From Bifidobacterium saguini DSM 23967 (lineage in GTDB: Bacteria > Actinomycetota > Actinomycetes > Actinomycetales > Bifidobacteriaceae): DNA of 64,000 nucleotides. Positions 54,792-62,800 of this stretch are shown here, piece after piece (within the stretch, counting starts at the first letter, position 1; every line of letters begins with the position of its first letter). The notes under the pieces were generated by a model. The model was not told the origin of the DNA and made no database searches. It saw nothing but the letters and a program-made list of their open reading frames with translations. The position numbers and the translations under genes are program-made. Where the stretch lies: the NCBI RefSeq assembly GCF_000741715.1, contig NZ_JGZN01000018.1, forward strand, positions 42,685 to 106,684, read 5' to 3'.

Positions 54792-54965
54792 ATGACCGAT
54801 TCTACCAATACCGCCGGCATTCGCCCGGCATCCGTCTTCGAGCCTAATCGCCAGCGCGACGCCGCGCGGCGGACGACGCGGGCCGGCGGCAAAGTCGATC
54901 TGCGCATCGCGAAGGCGCATGTGCTGTCCATGCTCGCCCACCCGTCCCGGGGCCCGCGCCGCTGA
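54792..54965 (+). CDS. Small basic protein of the element, unknown
   Basis: 57 residues (MTDSTNTAGIRPASVFEPNR...), basic, no membrane segment. AAGGAGGG lies about nine bases before the ATG, a strong site that supports a real gene. Function unknown; position between regulator and replication-type genes suggests an element accessory or regulatory role. Confidence 0.55.
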   Translation: MTDSTNTAGIRPASVFEPNRQRDAARRTTRAGGKVDLRIAKAHVLSMLAHPSRGPRR

Positions 54966-55006
54966 GGCGCGCGTCCGCGGACCGTTTCCCCGATACCGGC
55001 CGAACC

Positions 55007-55162
55007 ATGTGGTGGCTGGTCGTTGCCGCCGTGTGCGTGTCCGGCGGCGTTCTCTCGTATGCGTTGTGCCGCGCCGCCCGTCTGGGCGACGACATCGGCG
55101 CGAGGCTGCGCGAACGCCGCGAAGCGGACCCGGCGCATGACGGCGGGAAGGTCGAACGATGA
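55007..55162 (+). CDS. Small single-helix membrane protein of the element
   Basis: 51 residues: one N-terminal hydrophobic segment (WWLVVAAVCVSGGVLSYAL) and a charged tail ending KVER. Its TGA overlaps the ATG of the next gene (ATGA), so the two are probably coupled. The ribosome site is weak. Unknown function. Confidence 0.5.
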   Translation: MWWLVVAAVCVSGGVLSYALCRAARLGDDIGARLRERREADPAHDGGKVER

Positions 55163-56370
55163 GCAGCAGAGCCGAGAACTGGGCATGGGAGCGCGACGAC
55201 GTCAAGGGCATCACCAAGTTCGTGCTGGTGTACCTGGCCCGCCGCGCCTACTACGACGATGGCGCCGCCGCGTGGCCGAGCGTGGAGACCATCGCGTTCA
55301 ACTGCGGGTGCTGTGAGCGCACCGTGATCCGTTCGTTGCAGGAGTTGGAGCGCAAGGGCTACATCAGGCCCGGCGACCAGGAGATGTCGGCACGCAACCC
55401 GCGCACGCGCAAGCCGATCGCCAAGGGACACCGCTCGCGCGTGTGGGACGTCGTCATGGACGGCGACCACGCCGCCGAGAACATCGAGGAGAAGCCCAGG
55501 AATCTGGACGCGCTGGCGGAAGGCGACGGCAAACCGGATCCGATGAAGGACAATTTGTCACCCGACGGATTGTCACCCGAGCCGAAGGACGTGGAGACGA
55601 GGACAAATTGTCCCGGAATCTTGGACAGAAAGTCACCCAATAGACAAGTGATAAACAATTCTCCCCTCATCCCCTTCGGGGATGCTCCCCTCAACGCCGA
55701 ACCAGTCGCCACGAAGCCGGTCGTCGATCCGAAGCCCGAACCCGTTCCGGCGACCGATTGGGGCAAGGCCCTGCCTCCAAGGGGTTGCAGGAACCCGCTG
55801 TGGGTGCCCGAACCCGGTAAGCTGCCCGAGCCGGTGACGGAACGCGCCGGTCAGGAGGTGCGCGTGCTCGACGGCATCCGCCGGCGCATGCTCGCCGTGG
55901 ACCAGAGGTTCGATGTTCCGGCGACCATGGCCGATCGCAGGGCCGTCCACTCGCTGCTGATCGATCGCCCGTACGGCGAGATCGTCGCGACGATGGACTG
56001 GGCGTACCGCAACCGCTACTGGCTTCCCCGGCTCACCAGCGGCGCCAGGTTCGCCGCGAACTACGTGCAGCTGCGGCTGGAAATGCTCACCCATCCCGAT
56101 CCGACGGGCAAACGGGCGCCGGACGCCCCGCTGCCGGTCGTCAAGGACCCCAACCGGGCGATACCGGTCAGCTCGTCGTCCGCGAGCCGCGTGCCGATCT
56201 ACGGGGCCGCGCTGCTGCGCACCTCGCTGTGCCAGGAACACATCGAAGGCGTCATCTCGCAGGAGGCGTGCCCAGTATGCGCGTACGACAAACGCAACCA
56301 CGCCACCCACGACGTCGCCGGGCACCGCAAGGCGAAAGCCGTTGCGCCGGAGGAAGCGGTGCGGCCATGA
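55159..56370 (+). CDS. Winged-helix protein of the replication-initiator type (HTH_36-like)
   Basis: 403 residues. The first 100 residues form a helix-turn-helix of the kind in plasmid and phage replication proteins (ITKFVLVYLARRAYY, WPSVETIAFNCGCCERTVIRSLQELERKGYIRPG). A long low-complexity middle (about 110-215) follows, then a conserved helical domain (RRRMLAVDQRFDVPATMADRRAVHSLL). A C-terminal Cys/His set, CQEH...CPVC, looks like a zinc site. AAGG lies upstream. Start and stop are both coupled by ATGA to neighbours. Replication initiation is a reasonable guess; a transfer-region regulator is possible. Confidence 0.7.
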   Translation: MSSRAENWAWERDDVKGITKFVLVYLARRAYYDDGAAAWPSVETIAFNCGCCERTVIRSLQELERKGYIRPGDQEMSARNPRTRKPIAKGHRSRVWDVVMDGDHAAENIEEKPRNLDALAEGDGKPDPMKDNLSPDGLSPEPKDVETRTNCPGILDRKSPNRQVINNSPLIPFGDAPLNAEPVATKPVVDPKPEPVPATDWGKALPPRGCRNPLWVPEPGKLPEPVTERAGQEVRVLDGIRRRMLAVDQRFDVPATMADRRAVHSLLIDRPYGEIVATMDWAYRNRYWLPRLTSGARFAANYVQLRLEMLTHPDPTGKRAPDAPLPVVKDPNRAIPVSSSSASRVPIYGAALLRTSLCQEHIEGVISQEACPVCAYDKRNHATHDVAGHRKAKAVAPEEAVRP

Positions 56371-56894
56371 GCGGGGATGGACAGCGTCTTGAGGCGTGGA
56401 AGAAGGCCGGCGAATGCCGCGACTTCCCGCAACCATGGTCCGACTACCTGTGGTCGCTGGAGTTCGAGCACCGTCCCGGCGACGCGAAGGCGTTCCACTC
56501 GGTCGCCAAGGCCGTGTGCGAACGATGTCCGGTACGCGCCGAATGCCTGGCCTACGCGGCCAGCGGCGGACTCGAATGGGGCGTGTACGGCGGCAAGGTG
56601 TGCACCGACCGGCGCAGGATCGCGCGCATGGCCGAAGCCGATGGCGTCCCCTGCCGGGACCGCGGCCTACCGTGGCCGCAACGCTGGCGGCTGCTCACGG
56701 ACTGGATACACGCCCACCGGAACGTGTTCGACGAAGCCACCGACGAGGCCAGCGCCGAACGCCAGCAACGACGCCTGCGCGCACGGGTCAGGACGGCCGA
56801 TCGCCCCGCCCCGCATGAGCCGTCAGGCAATCAAACATTCAAACAAGCAGGAATCCAAGCAATCAGACAAGCAGACAATCAGGCGGCCGACTGA
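56367..56894 (+). CDS. WhiB-like iron-sulfur protein
   Basis: 175 residues; the ATG at 56367 overlaps the preceding stop, with GGAGG upstream. Four Cys for the [4Fe-4S] cluster: Cys17 (GECRD), Cys51, Cys54 and Cys60 (CERCPVRAEC), then the turn WGVYGG (71-76) and a basic region. These are the marks of WhiB-like redox or NO-sensing transcription factors of actinobacteria, also found on actinophages and plasmids. Its last 23 codons (from about 56824) run through a CANN tetranucleotide array. Confidence 0.85.
   Translation: MSGDGQRLEAWKKAGECRDFPQPWSDYLWSLEFEHRPGDAKAFHSVAKAVCERCPVRAECLAYAASGGLEWGVYGGKVCTDRRRIARMAEADGVPCRDRGLPWPQRWRLLTDWIHAHRNVFDEATDEASAERQQRRLRARVRTADRPAPHEPSGNQTFKQAGIQAIRQADNQAAD
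56824..56883. repeat. CANN tetranucleotide array 1 (15 units)
   Basis: Fifteen successive tetranucleotides, 14 of them starting CA (CAAT, CAAA, CAAG, CAGA, CAGG), 60 bp. It covers the 3' end of the WhiB-like gene and ends 54 bp before parA. Confidence 0.8.
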
Positions 56895-56937
56895 TCAGGT
56901 TCGCATGATATCCGGCAGTCGCAAAGGAGAAGAACGA

Positions 56938-57534
56938 ATGCGCATCGCCATAGCCAACGCCAAGGGTGGGGTCGCGAAGACCACGTCCAGCATCTACATC
57001 GCCTCGGTCATCGTTTCCAGGGGCGGCAGTGCCGTCGTGTACGACGCGGATCCGCAGTCCAGCGCGAGCCTGTGGGCCGCCGCCGCTGAACAGACCGCGG
57101 ACCCGCTGACCTTCGACGTGCTGCCCGCCAACCAGGCCACGCTCCGCCAGCTCGCCGCGGGAGCCGACCCGGACGAATGGGCGATCATCGACGCGCCGCC
57201 GCAGGGGCCGACCCTGGACATGGCCATCAAGGCGGCCGACTTCGTGATCGTGCCGGCGTCGGACTCGCCCATGGACCTTCAGCAGGCATGGAGCACCCTC
57301 GACATGGCCAGGATAAGCACGCCCGCCGCGCTGCTGCTGGTCAAGGCCGAACGCAACACGAAAGCGTTCCGCGACACCATGGACGCCCTCAACGCCATGG
57401 ACACGCCCCGATTCGACACGATCGTGCCGAAGGCCCAGTCCTACAAGCGTTCGCTCGGCACCAACCCGCACCAGCTGGGCGAATACCGGGACCTCGTCAC
57501 CGAACTCCAGCAGATCGCCGGAAAGCAGGCGTGA
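56938..57534 (+). CDS. ParA-family partition ATPase (short, ParF-like)
   Basis: 198 residues, the size of ParF-type (type Ib) partition ATPases without N-terminal DNA-binding domain. Deviant Walker A NAKGGVAKTT (7-16), VVYDADPQSSAS (Walker A'), IIDAPPQGPTLDMAIKAADFVIVP. AAAGGAGAA is seven bases before the ATG. Followed after 4 bp by a 79-residue ribbon-helix-helix gene, the ParF-ParG arrangement. Suggests the element is or was a stable replicon, or keeps partition for its excised circle. Confidence 0.9.
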   Translation: MRIAIANAKGGVAKTTSSIYIASVIVSRGGSAVVYDADPQSSASLWAAAAEQTADPLTFDVLPANQATLRQLAAGADPDEWAIIDAPPQGPTLDMAIKAADFVIVPASDSPMDLQQAWSTLDMARISTPAALLLVKAERNTKAFRDTMDALNAMDTPRFDTIVPKAQSYKRSLGTNPHQLGEYRDLVTELQQIAGKQA

Positions 57535-57538
57535 GACC

Positions 57539-57778
57539 ATGCAGGGCAACTACCAGCCACTGGCACGGCCGGTGCCGTTCGACGACGTGCTGCGTCAGCA
57601 GAACAAGACCTCCAAGACCACGGGCGAACCGCTGGTCATGCTCTCATTGCGCATACCCGTGTCGCTCAAGACCCGGCTCAAGACCACGGCCGCCGCGCAC
57701 GGACTGCCCATGCAGCAGCTCCTGCGCGACGCCATCGAACGCGAGCTCGACCGGCTCGACGGCGACGACGAGCCGTAA
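57539..57778 (+). CDS. Ribbon-helix-helix protein, probable ParG-type centromere-binding partner
   Basis: 79 residues: a flexible polar N-terminus (1-32) and an RHH fold (VMLSLRIPVSLKTRLKTTAAAHGLPMQQLLRDAIERELDRL, about 33-74). ParG of plasmid TP228 is 76 residues with the same layout, and its gene also follows a short parA. It starts 4 bp after the parA stop. The assignment to partition is inference from arrangement and size. MobC-like or CopG-like regulators are alternatives. Confidence 0.75.
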   Translation: MQGNYQPLARPVPFDDVLRQQNKTSKTTGEPLVMLSLRIPVSLKTRLKTTAAAHGLPMQQLLRDAIERELDRLDGDDEP

Positions 57779-57783
57779 CCCGT

Positions 57784-57843
57784 CAGACAATCAAGCAATC
57801 CAACAAGTCAGCACCCAAACATTCAGGCAGTCAAACATGCAGA
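57784..57843. repeat. CANN tetranucleotide array 2 (15 units)
   Basis: Fifteen tetranucleotides, 13 starting CA, 60 bp, immediately after the RHH gene. Same length and register as array 1; both are preceded by CCGT. Confidence 0.8.
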
Positions 57844-57884
57844 CGCGATCCCGAAAGCCGATGCGTCTGCGGAAAGGAGACACT

Positions 57885-58292
57885 ATGGACTATTCAATGG
57901 AGGTCTCCGTGCTCGGCGACCGCATCAGCATCGGCGAGGAGGCGCACGTCATCACCCTCGGCGTGAACACGGGATTCCCCGCGGGCTCCACAGCGGGACT
58001 GGCGTACACGCTCTCGCCATTGCAGGCCCGCGTGCTCGGTGCGCAGATGCGCGCGGCCGCGGACGCCGCCGAGGGGCATCCGGGCATGCCGTCCGACGAG
58101 GAGGTGAACGCGGCGGCGAAGGTGTTCTGCGGCGGCGTGTGGAACGGGTTCGACCCCACCAGCATGATGCCGACCGAACAGTTCGACCGGTTCTGGAACG
58201 ACGGCGAGGGACACCAGCTCTACCTGGCGATCGCGCGCCACGCGCTCATCGCCGCACGCATGTCCATCCTCGCCGGGCAAAACGAAAGCTGA
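57885..58292 (+). CDS. Element protein of unknown function, 135 aa
   Basis: 135 residues (MDYSMEVSVLGDRISIGEEAHV...). AAAGGAGA stands four bases before the ATG. The first 60 residues look like beta-strands (VSVLGDRISIG, VITLGVNTGF), the rest helical and Ala-rich with WNGFDPTSMM and FDRFWNDGEGHQLYL. No membrane segment, no known motif. Bracketed by CANN arrays 2 and 3, which separates it from the par pair. Confidence 0.7.
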   Translation: MDYSMEVSVLGDRISIGEEAHVITLGVNTGFPAGSTAGLAYTLSPLQARVLGAQMRAAADAAEGHPGMPSDEEVNAAAKVFCGGVWNGFDPTSMMPTEQFDRFWNDGEGHQLYLAIARHALIAARMSILAGQNES

Positions 58293-58420
58293 CAAGCAGA
58301 CAAGCCAGCATGCAGGCAATCAAACAATCCAACAATCAAACTTGCTTGCATGCAGACAATCGGACATGCAAGCAATCAAGCAAGCCGACAAGCAGGAAAG
58401 CAAACAATCCAACAATCAGG
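58293..58420. repeat. CANN tetranucleotide array 3 (32 units)
   Basis: Thirty-two tetranucleotides over 128 bp, most starting CA. It holds an 18-bp direct repeat, CAAACAATCCAACAATCA, at 58321-58338 and 58401-58418, exactly 80 bp apart, which keeps the 4-bp register. Lies between the 135-aa gene and an 87-aa gene. Confidence 0.85.
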
Positions 58421-58434
58421 AACGGAGCAGAACC

Positions 58435-58698
58435 ATGAACGACAACCATAACGAAGACGAGGAACCCTTCGACGGCACGAGTGAGGACTCCACGCTCGAA
58501 GACCAGATGAGCGCGCACATCGCGGCCATCGCCGCCAGCGGCGTCGCCGCCGAAGCCGAAGCCTTGGCCAACCGACAGGCCGACATGGCGGCCAAGGAAC
58601 GCCGCGAAACCAGACTTGCCATCCTCGCCACCATCACCATTGCCGGGAGTCTTATCGCCTACGTCATCACGCGCGTCTGCGGAAAGACAAAGAGGTAA
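58435..58698 (+). CDS. Small element protein with C-terminal membrane helix
   Basis: 87 residues. Very acidic start (NHNEDEEPFDGTSEDSTLEDQ), an Ala-rich helical middle, one membrane helix (about 62-80) and a basic end CGKTKR. The CGGAG precedes the ATG by eight bases. Unknown function; tail-anchored topology is likely. Confidence 0.65.
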   Translation: MNDNHNEDEEPFDGTSEDSTLEDQMSAHIAAIAASGVAAEAEALANRQADMAAKERRETRLAILATITIAGSLIAYVITRVCGKTKR

Positions 58699-58722
58699 CA
58701 TAATGAGCGACACAGCCGCATA

Positions 58723-58830
58723 TTGCCTAAACCGTCCATCGCGTGTAAACTAGGCGGCACGACGAGCGTAGGCCGGCAGGCTTATGATCGCTGTTAGGCT
58801 AGGGGTCGCTTCGGCGGCCCCTATGCATTT
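58723..58830 (+). ncRNA. Candidate small RNA with own promoter and terminator
   Basis: TTGCCT (58723-58728), 17 bp, TAAACT (58746-58751), then about 70 bases ending in hairpin GGGGTCG-cttcgg-CGGCCCC (58802-58821) and ATTTTC. No usable coding frame in the transcript. The body is GC-rich with complementary AGGCC/GGCT segments. A plasmid-type regulatory RNA is possible; the hairpin could instead simply separate convergent genes. Confidence 0.35.
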
Positions 58831-59631
58831 TCAGACCAAACGGTTCAAGAAGCCGTAGTCGGTCCGCTTCTCCATCGGATACCAGACTGCCGACTGAGGA
58901 GCAATGGCTGGACGGATAACATCCACAATTTTCAATACGGCTTTGTCTCCGTCATTCAACTTCTTGGCACCATCGATGCCTCCTGCACGGCCGCACATAA
59001 AGAGTGCCATATCAATCATCTGCAGACCATACAGCGTGCGTGAATCCACCCACTGGAAAGGCATCTTAATGCGCGCCAAATCAGAGGGAAAATACCCTTC
59101 GGTATTTCCAATTAGCTGATAACGGGCAATCTGACCTTCCTGAGCCGTTTGGTCCGCCACCTTATCCGCCATGACCGATACATCATCACGTTCCTGTTCG
59201 GCAATCATATTGACACGTTCCAGGCAATGCTGAAGTGACACCTGATGAGGATTATGTGCATGCTTACGATAACGTTCCTGCAGCTGCCCCACATGCACGC
59301 CGCGTATAACCAATCTGGCACCGCTGTCGGCCAGAATTCGCATTGCCGCACGGTAGATACCGGCCGACTGCCTATGCATGCCTTTCATGCACTTCCAATC
59401 GTCTTTGTATTGGAACATGCACTGACCATGAAACTCAGCGTTACTGGGTACTCCGAATTTGTGGTGCACCTGCTTTAACAAATCGTCCAAACCATTATCG
59501 ATGACAGCCGCCTGGGCCGGCGTAGCCAACAGGCAGCCTACATAATACACGTCATATCCATGTCGGTGCGGTTCCTTCGCGCATCGCTGTGTATGCGACT
59601 CATCGATATAGGCCAAGAGCATGCATTCCAT
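58831..59631 (-). CDS. DUF3800 family protein
   Basis: 266 residues. Begins MLLAYIDES, the DUF3800 marker with acidic residues as in RNase H-like folds; FHGQCMF, MADKVADQTAQ, MPFQWVDSRTLYGLQMIDMALFM follow the family. Often in phages, plasmids and defence regions; activity not proven. Its base composition is lower in GC than the flanking element genes, and it points the other way, so it looks like a later insertion. The ribosome site is weak (GAGAT). Confidence 0.85.
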   Translation of the reverse strand: MECMLLAYIDESHTQRCAKEPHRHGYDVYYVGCLLATPAQAAVIDNGLDDLLKQVHHKFGVPSNAEFHGQCMFQYKDDWKCMKGMHRQSAGIYRAAMRILADSGARLVIRGVHVGQLQERYRKHAHNPHQVSLQHCLERVNMIAEQERDDVSVMADKVADQTAQEGQIARYQLIGNTEGYFPSDLARIKMPFQWVDSRTLYGLQMIDMALFMCGRAGGIDGAKKLNDGDKAVLKIVDVIRPAIAPQSAVWYPMEKRTDYGFLNRLV

Positions 59632-59840
59632 GGTATCTCAAAATTCAGTTGACCTTTGTCCGCCGCAGCATCGCTCTATGCGGGGTGATGCTGATGGTGC
59701 GTTCGGGGTCCGGCGGCCGGCCGTCGGGCTTGCGGGCGTGCTTTTCTTCCAGGGACCCGGGAGGAGGCGGGTTCTGGAGTCCCCGTCTCCTCCCTTTCCC
59801 GGAGAGGGGCGCTTCTGTCGTATGTGGGAAAGGATTTCGT
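59632..59840. other. Leader region of the adhesin gene with strong hairpin
   Basis: No gene seen. GGGAGGAGGCGGG (59759-59771) pairs with CCCCGTCTCCTCCC (59781-59794), an almost complete 13-bp stem of high GC, 46 bp before the adhesin start. It could end upstream transcription or control the adhesin message. Confidence 0.5.
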
Positions 59841-62800
59841 ATGAGGTTCGGGAAGAAGGGCACCGGTGCGGTGGCGTCAATCACCGCCGCCGCGGCGTTG
59901 CTGGCCTGCTTGGTTCCGGTCGCGTTGGCCGATAACGGTGGCGGCGGTTCCGGTGAGGACGGTGGCGGTTCGGGCGGTGGTCCGACGCAGACGGCCGATG
60001 TGCATTGGATCTACAAGGATTCGTGGCCGGCCACTCTGGATGGCATGAAGACGGCGTTGAGTGACGCGAAGGTGCGTCTGTCGTCCGATCTGGTGAACGG
60101 GCAGAACCAGTTCGTGAACATGAACAAGACTTTGAGCGACGCGATCGATGAGTGCCAGCGTTCCTATACGGGTGAGGGGAACGCGGACTGCCGTCTGGTG
60201 GCGGTGGGCTACGTGCGATTGGCGGATGGTTCGTTCAACGGCAGCTATGTGAGTTCGAACGCGAAGAACCGTTGGGAGGCGCAGTGGAAGGCCGAGGCGA
60301 AGGGCGACTACACGTATCAGGGCCAGAAGTACTCGACCTCGACCACGTGGAAGGACAAGCTCGGCACGCGCAGCGTTGACTCTCTGGCGCAGGAGTCGAT
60401 CAACTCCAACCCGAACGCCTCGTTCCGCGTAATCGTGCTGGCGCAGAACCAGCCGCCGGTCGATTACAAATTGAACGTGACCACCAGCCACAAGCAGAAG
60501 ACCGACATGCAGGTCGGCTCCACCGACCCGATCGGCGACGTCATCCATGCAGACAACGGCGGTTCCGCGATCAAGGAGACATTGAACGGCACCGCGATCA
60601 TCCATTACGAGAACGGCCCCTACCTGCCCGCGAAGAGCGTGAGCAAGCCGATCAGCTTCTCCAGCAATGGGGACACCCAGCTCGACAATCTCGCCTCGCC
60701 GAAGGATTTCGGCATGAAATACTGGGCCGAGGGATCGTACTGGATCGACATCCAGGTGCCCAAGCAGGGCCGCATGCAGGCGGCCGTGGACACCGCGGAC
60801 CGTGACCCGGCCGAATCCTGGAAGGTGAGCTCGGTGCCGCCCGAACCCCCGGTCAAGAAGACCGAGGACGGCGTGAGCGCCGACCGGATGACGAACCGCA
60901 CCACCATCACGTACGGCACCGGCCGCGGCGGCTACGAAATGCGTTTCCGCGACGTGATCGAACCCAACGGCGTCGAATACTCCGTGGACAACTACAGGCT
61001 CATCGACAGGACCGACGGCAACCGCGACGTTTCCGGCGAGTTCGAGATCAATTGGGACAAGGCGTCGAACACGGTGTCGGCCGCGCGTTCGGCGGACAAG
61101 GGCGAGATGCCCATGGACCATGTCTACGAGTTCAGCTTCGACGTGACCGTGTCGAAGCCCTCCGACTTCCAGCAGGTCAAGGACCATGCGTGGGGCCAGT
61201 GGAACCACGAGCCCGAGGCCGACGCCGGAACGAAACAGTTCGATACGTGGCGGCCGAATCCCGACAAGAGCTGGATCCGCCTGAACACGAAGGGCCAGTG
61301 GGAGGCGGTCATCGACCCGAAGGAGACCAACCGGACCGGCGCCGACGATATGACGCTTCTGGACGGGGACCGGGTCGCCTCGGTGGTCAACGGCACCATC
61401 GCCAAGAACCTCATCCAGGCCCCGGAGACCCTGACGCTCACGGACGACTGGTCGGCCGCCGACTACCTGTTCGACGCCGACGACAAGTCGAAGATCAGGG
61501 TGTACGAGGCCGATGCCGGCACCGATCGCGAGTCCAGCGTCACCGACATCGCCAACCACGGCAGGGACGTCACCGACCAGTGGACGATCACGATGGAAGG
61601 CACCACGGTGACCGCCACCGCCGGCCGGGCCTATCGCGAGGGATTGAAGGGATTGAAGACCGCGAAGCAGGTCACGCTGCTCATCCCGGGCAAGGCGGCC
61701 TACGCCAACGGCAAGGGCGCGGGCCAGGTGCGCGACGACTTCGGCAAGCAGGCGAGCGACGAACTGTCGTTCTGCACCGCGCCGGACGGCAAGGCGCTGA
61801 CGAACAAGGGCTCACAGACCGTCAACACGCACACCATCCCCACGAACGAGCCGAAGATCTGCGGCTACATACCGCCCGTCGTCAAGGACGTGGTCGGCGA
61901 ATCCTCACAGGGAGGCGACCAGGCGTCCGTGGACGGCAGGGTCGTCTATCCGGGCCAACGCTTGGAATACCGTCTGGAGACCCAGCCCCACCTGCCCGGC
62001 AATCTCGCGTACTCGGTCAGCGAGGTGGCGGTCACCGACACCTATGACGAGCATCTTGAAGTGGACAAGCAGACCCTGGAGGTCACCGACCTGTCCACCG
62101 GCAAGTTCATCCCGAAAACCGAGTACGAGACCCAGTGGAACGACTCGCAGCACGCGGTGCGCCTCGTGTTCTCCGACGGGTACGTGAAGACCAACTGGCG
62201 CAACGGCGCGAACCCGCGCATCATCGTCCGCTTCGAGGGCACGGTCGCCAAGGACGCGCCCACGGACACCAAAATCGGCAACCAGTGGGCCCTGACGCTG
62301 AACAACATGATCACCCCGAGCAACAAGGTATGGAACGAGCCGCCCGACTTCACGCCGGTGAAGAAGGACACCCAGGCCGACCCGTCCATCAGCATCGACG
62401 GCAAGACCGTGCTGCTGGGCGACCGGATCTACTACCGCGTGACCATCGACGCCAAGCAGACCAACCAGGCCTACAAGGTCTGGAGGCTCGGCATGACCGA
62501 CGACTGGGACGACGAATACCTCTCCCTCGACGCCAAGCGCATCGAGGTCACCGACACCGCGACCGGCAAGGACGTGACCGCGAAGTTCAACATCGCGGCG
62601 ATCGACGGCGTCGCCTACGTGTACGCCAAGACCGCGGACACGAAGGTGCCGGCCACCGGCGAGACCATCAAGGGCGACCCCCAGCCCAAGAACCTCAAGG
62701 AATACGCCGAAAAGAAGGACCACGACCCATTGAAGGAGCCGGCCATCGACCAGTCGATGCTGGGCACGAGCTACGAGGTGAGCCTGCCGATGACCGTCAT

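Noticed and set aside
56824..58420. CANN arrays as CRISPR
   Set aside because: No constant repeat with spacers of fixed length and no cas gene; units are 4 bp without separate spacers.
58702..58752. A 16-codon frame starting at 58703 after a GAGG site
   Set aside because: Too short to judge; no conserved feature, and it overlaps the candidate promoter. Possibly a gene remnant.
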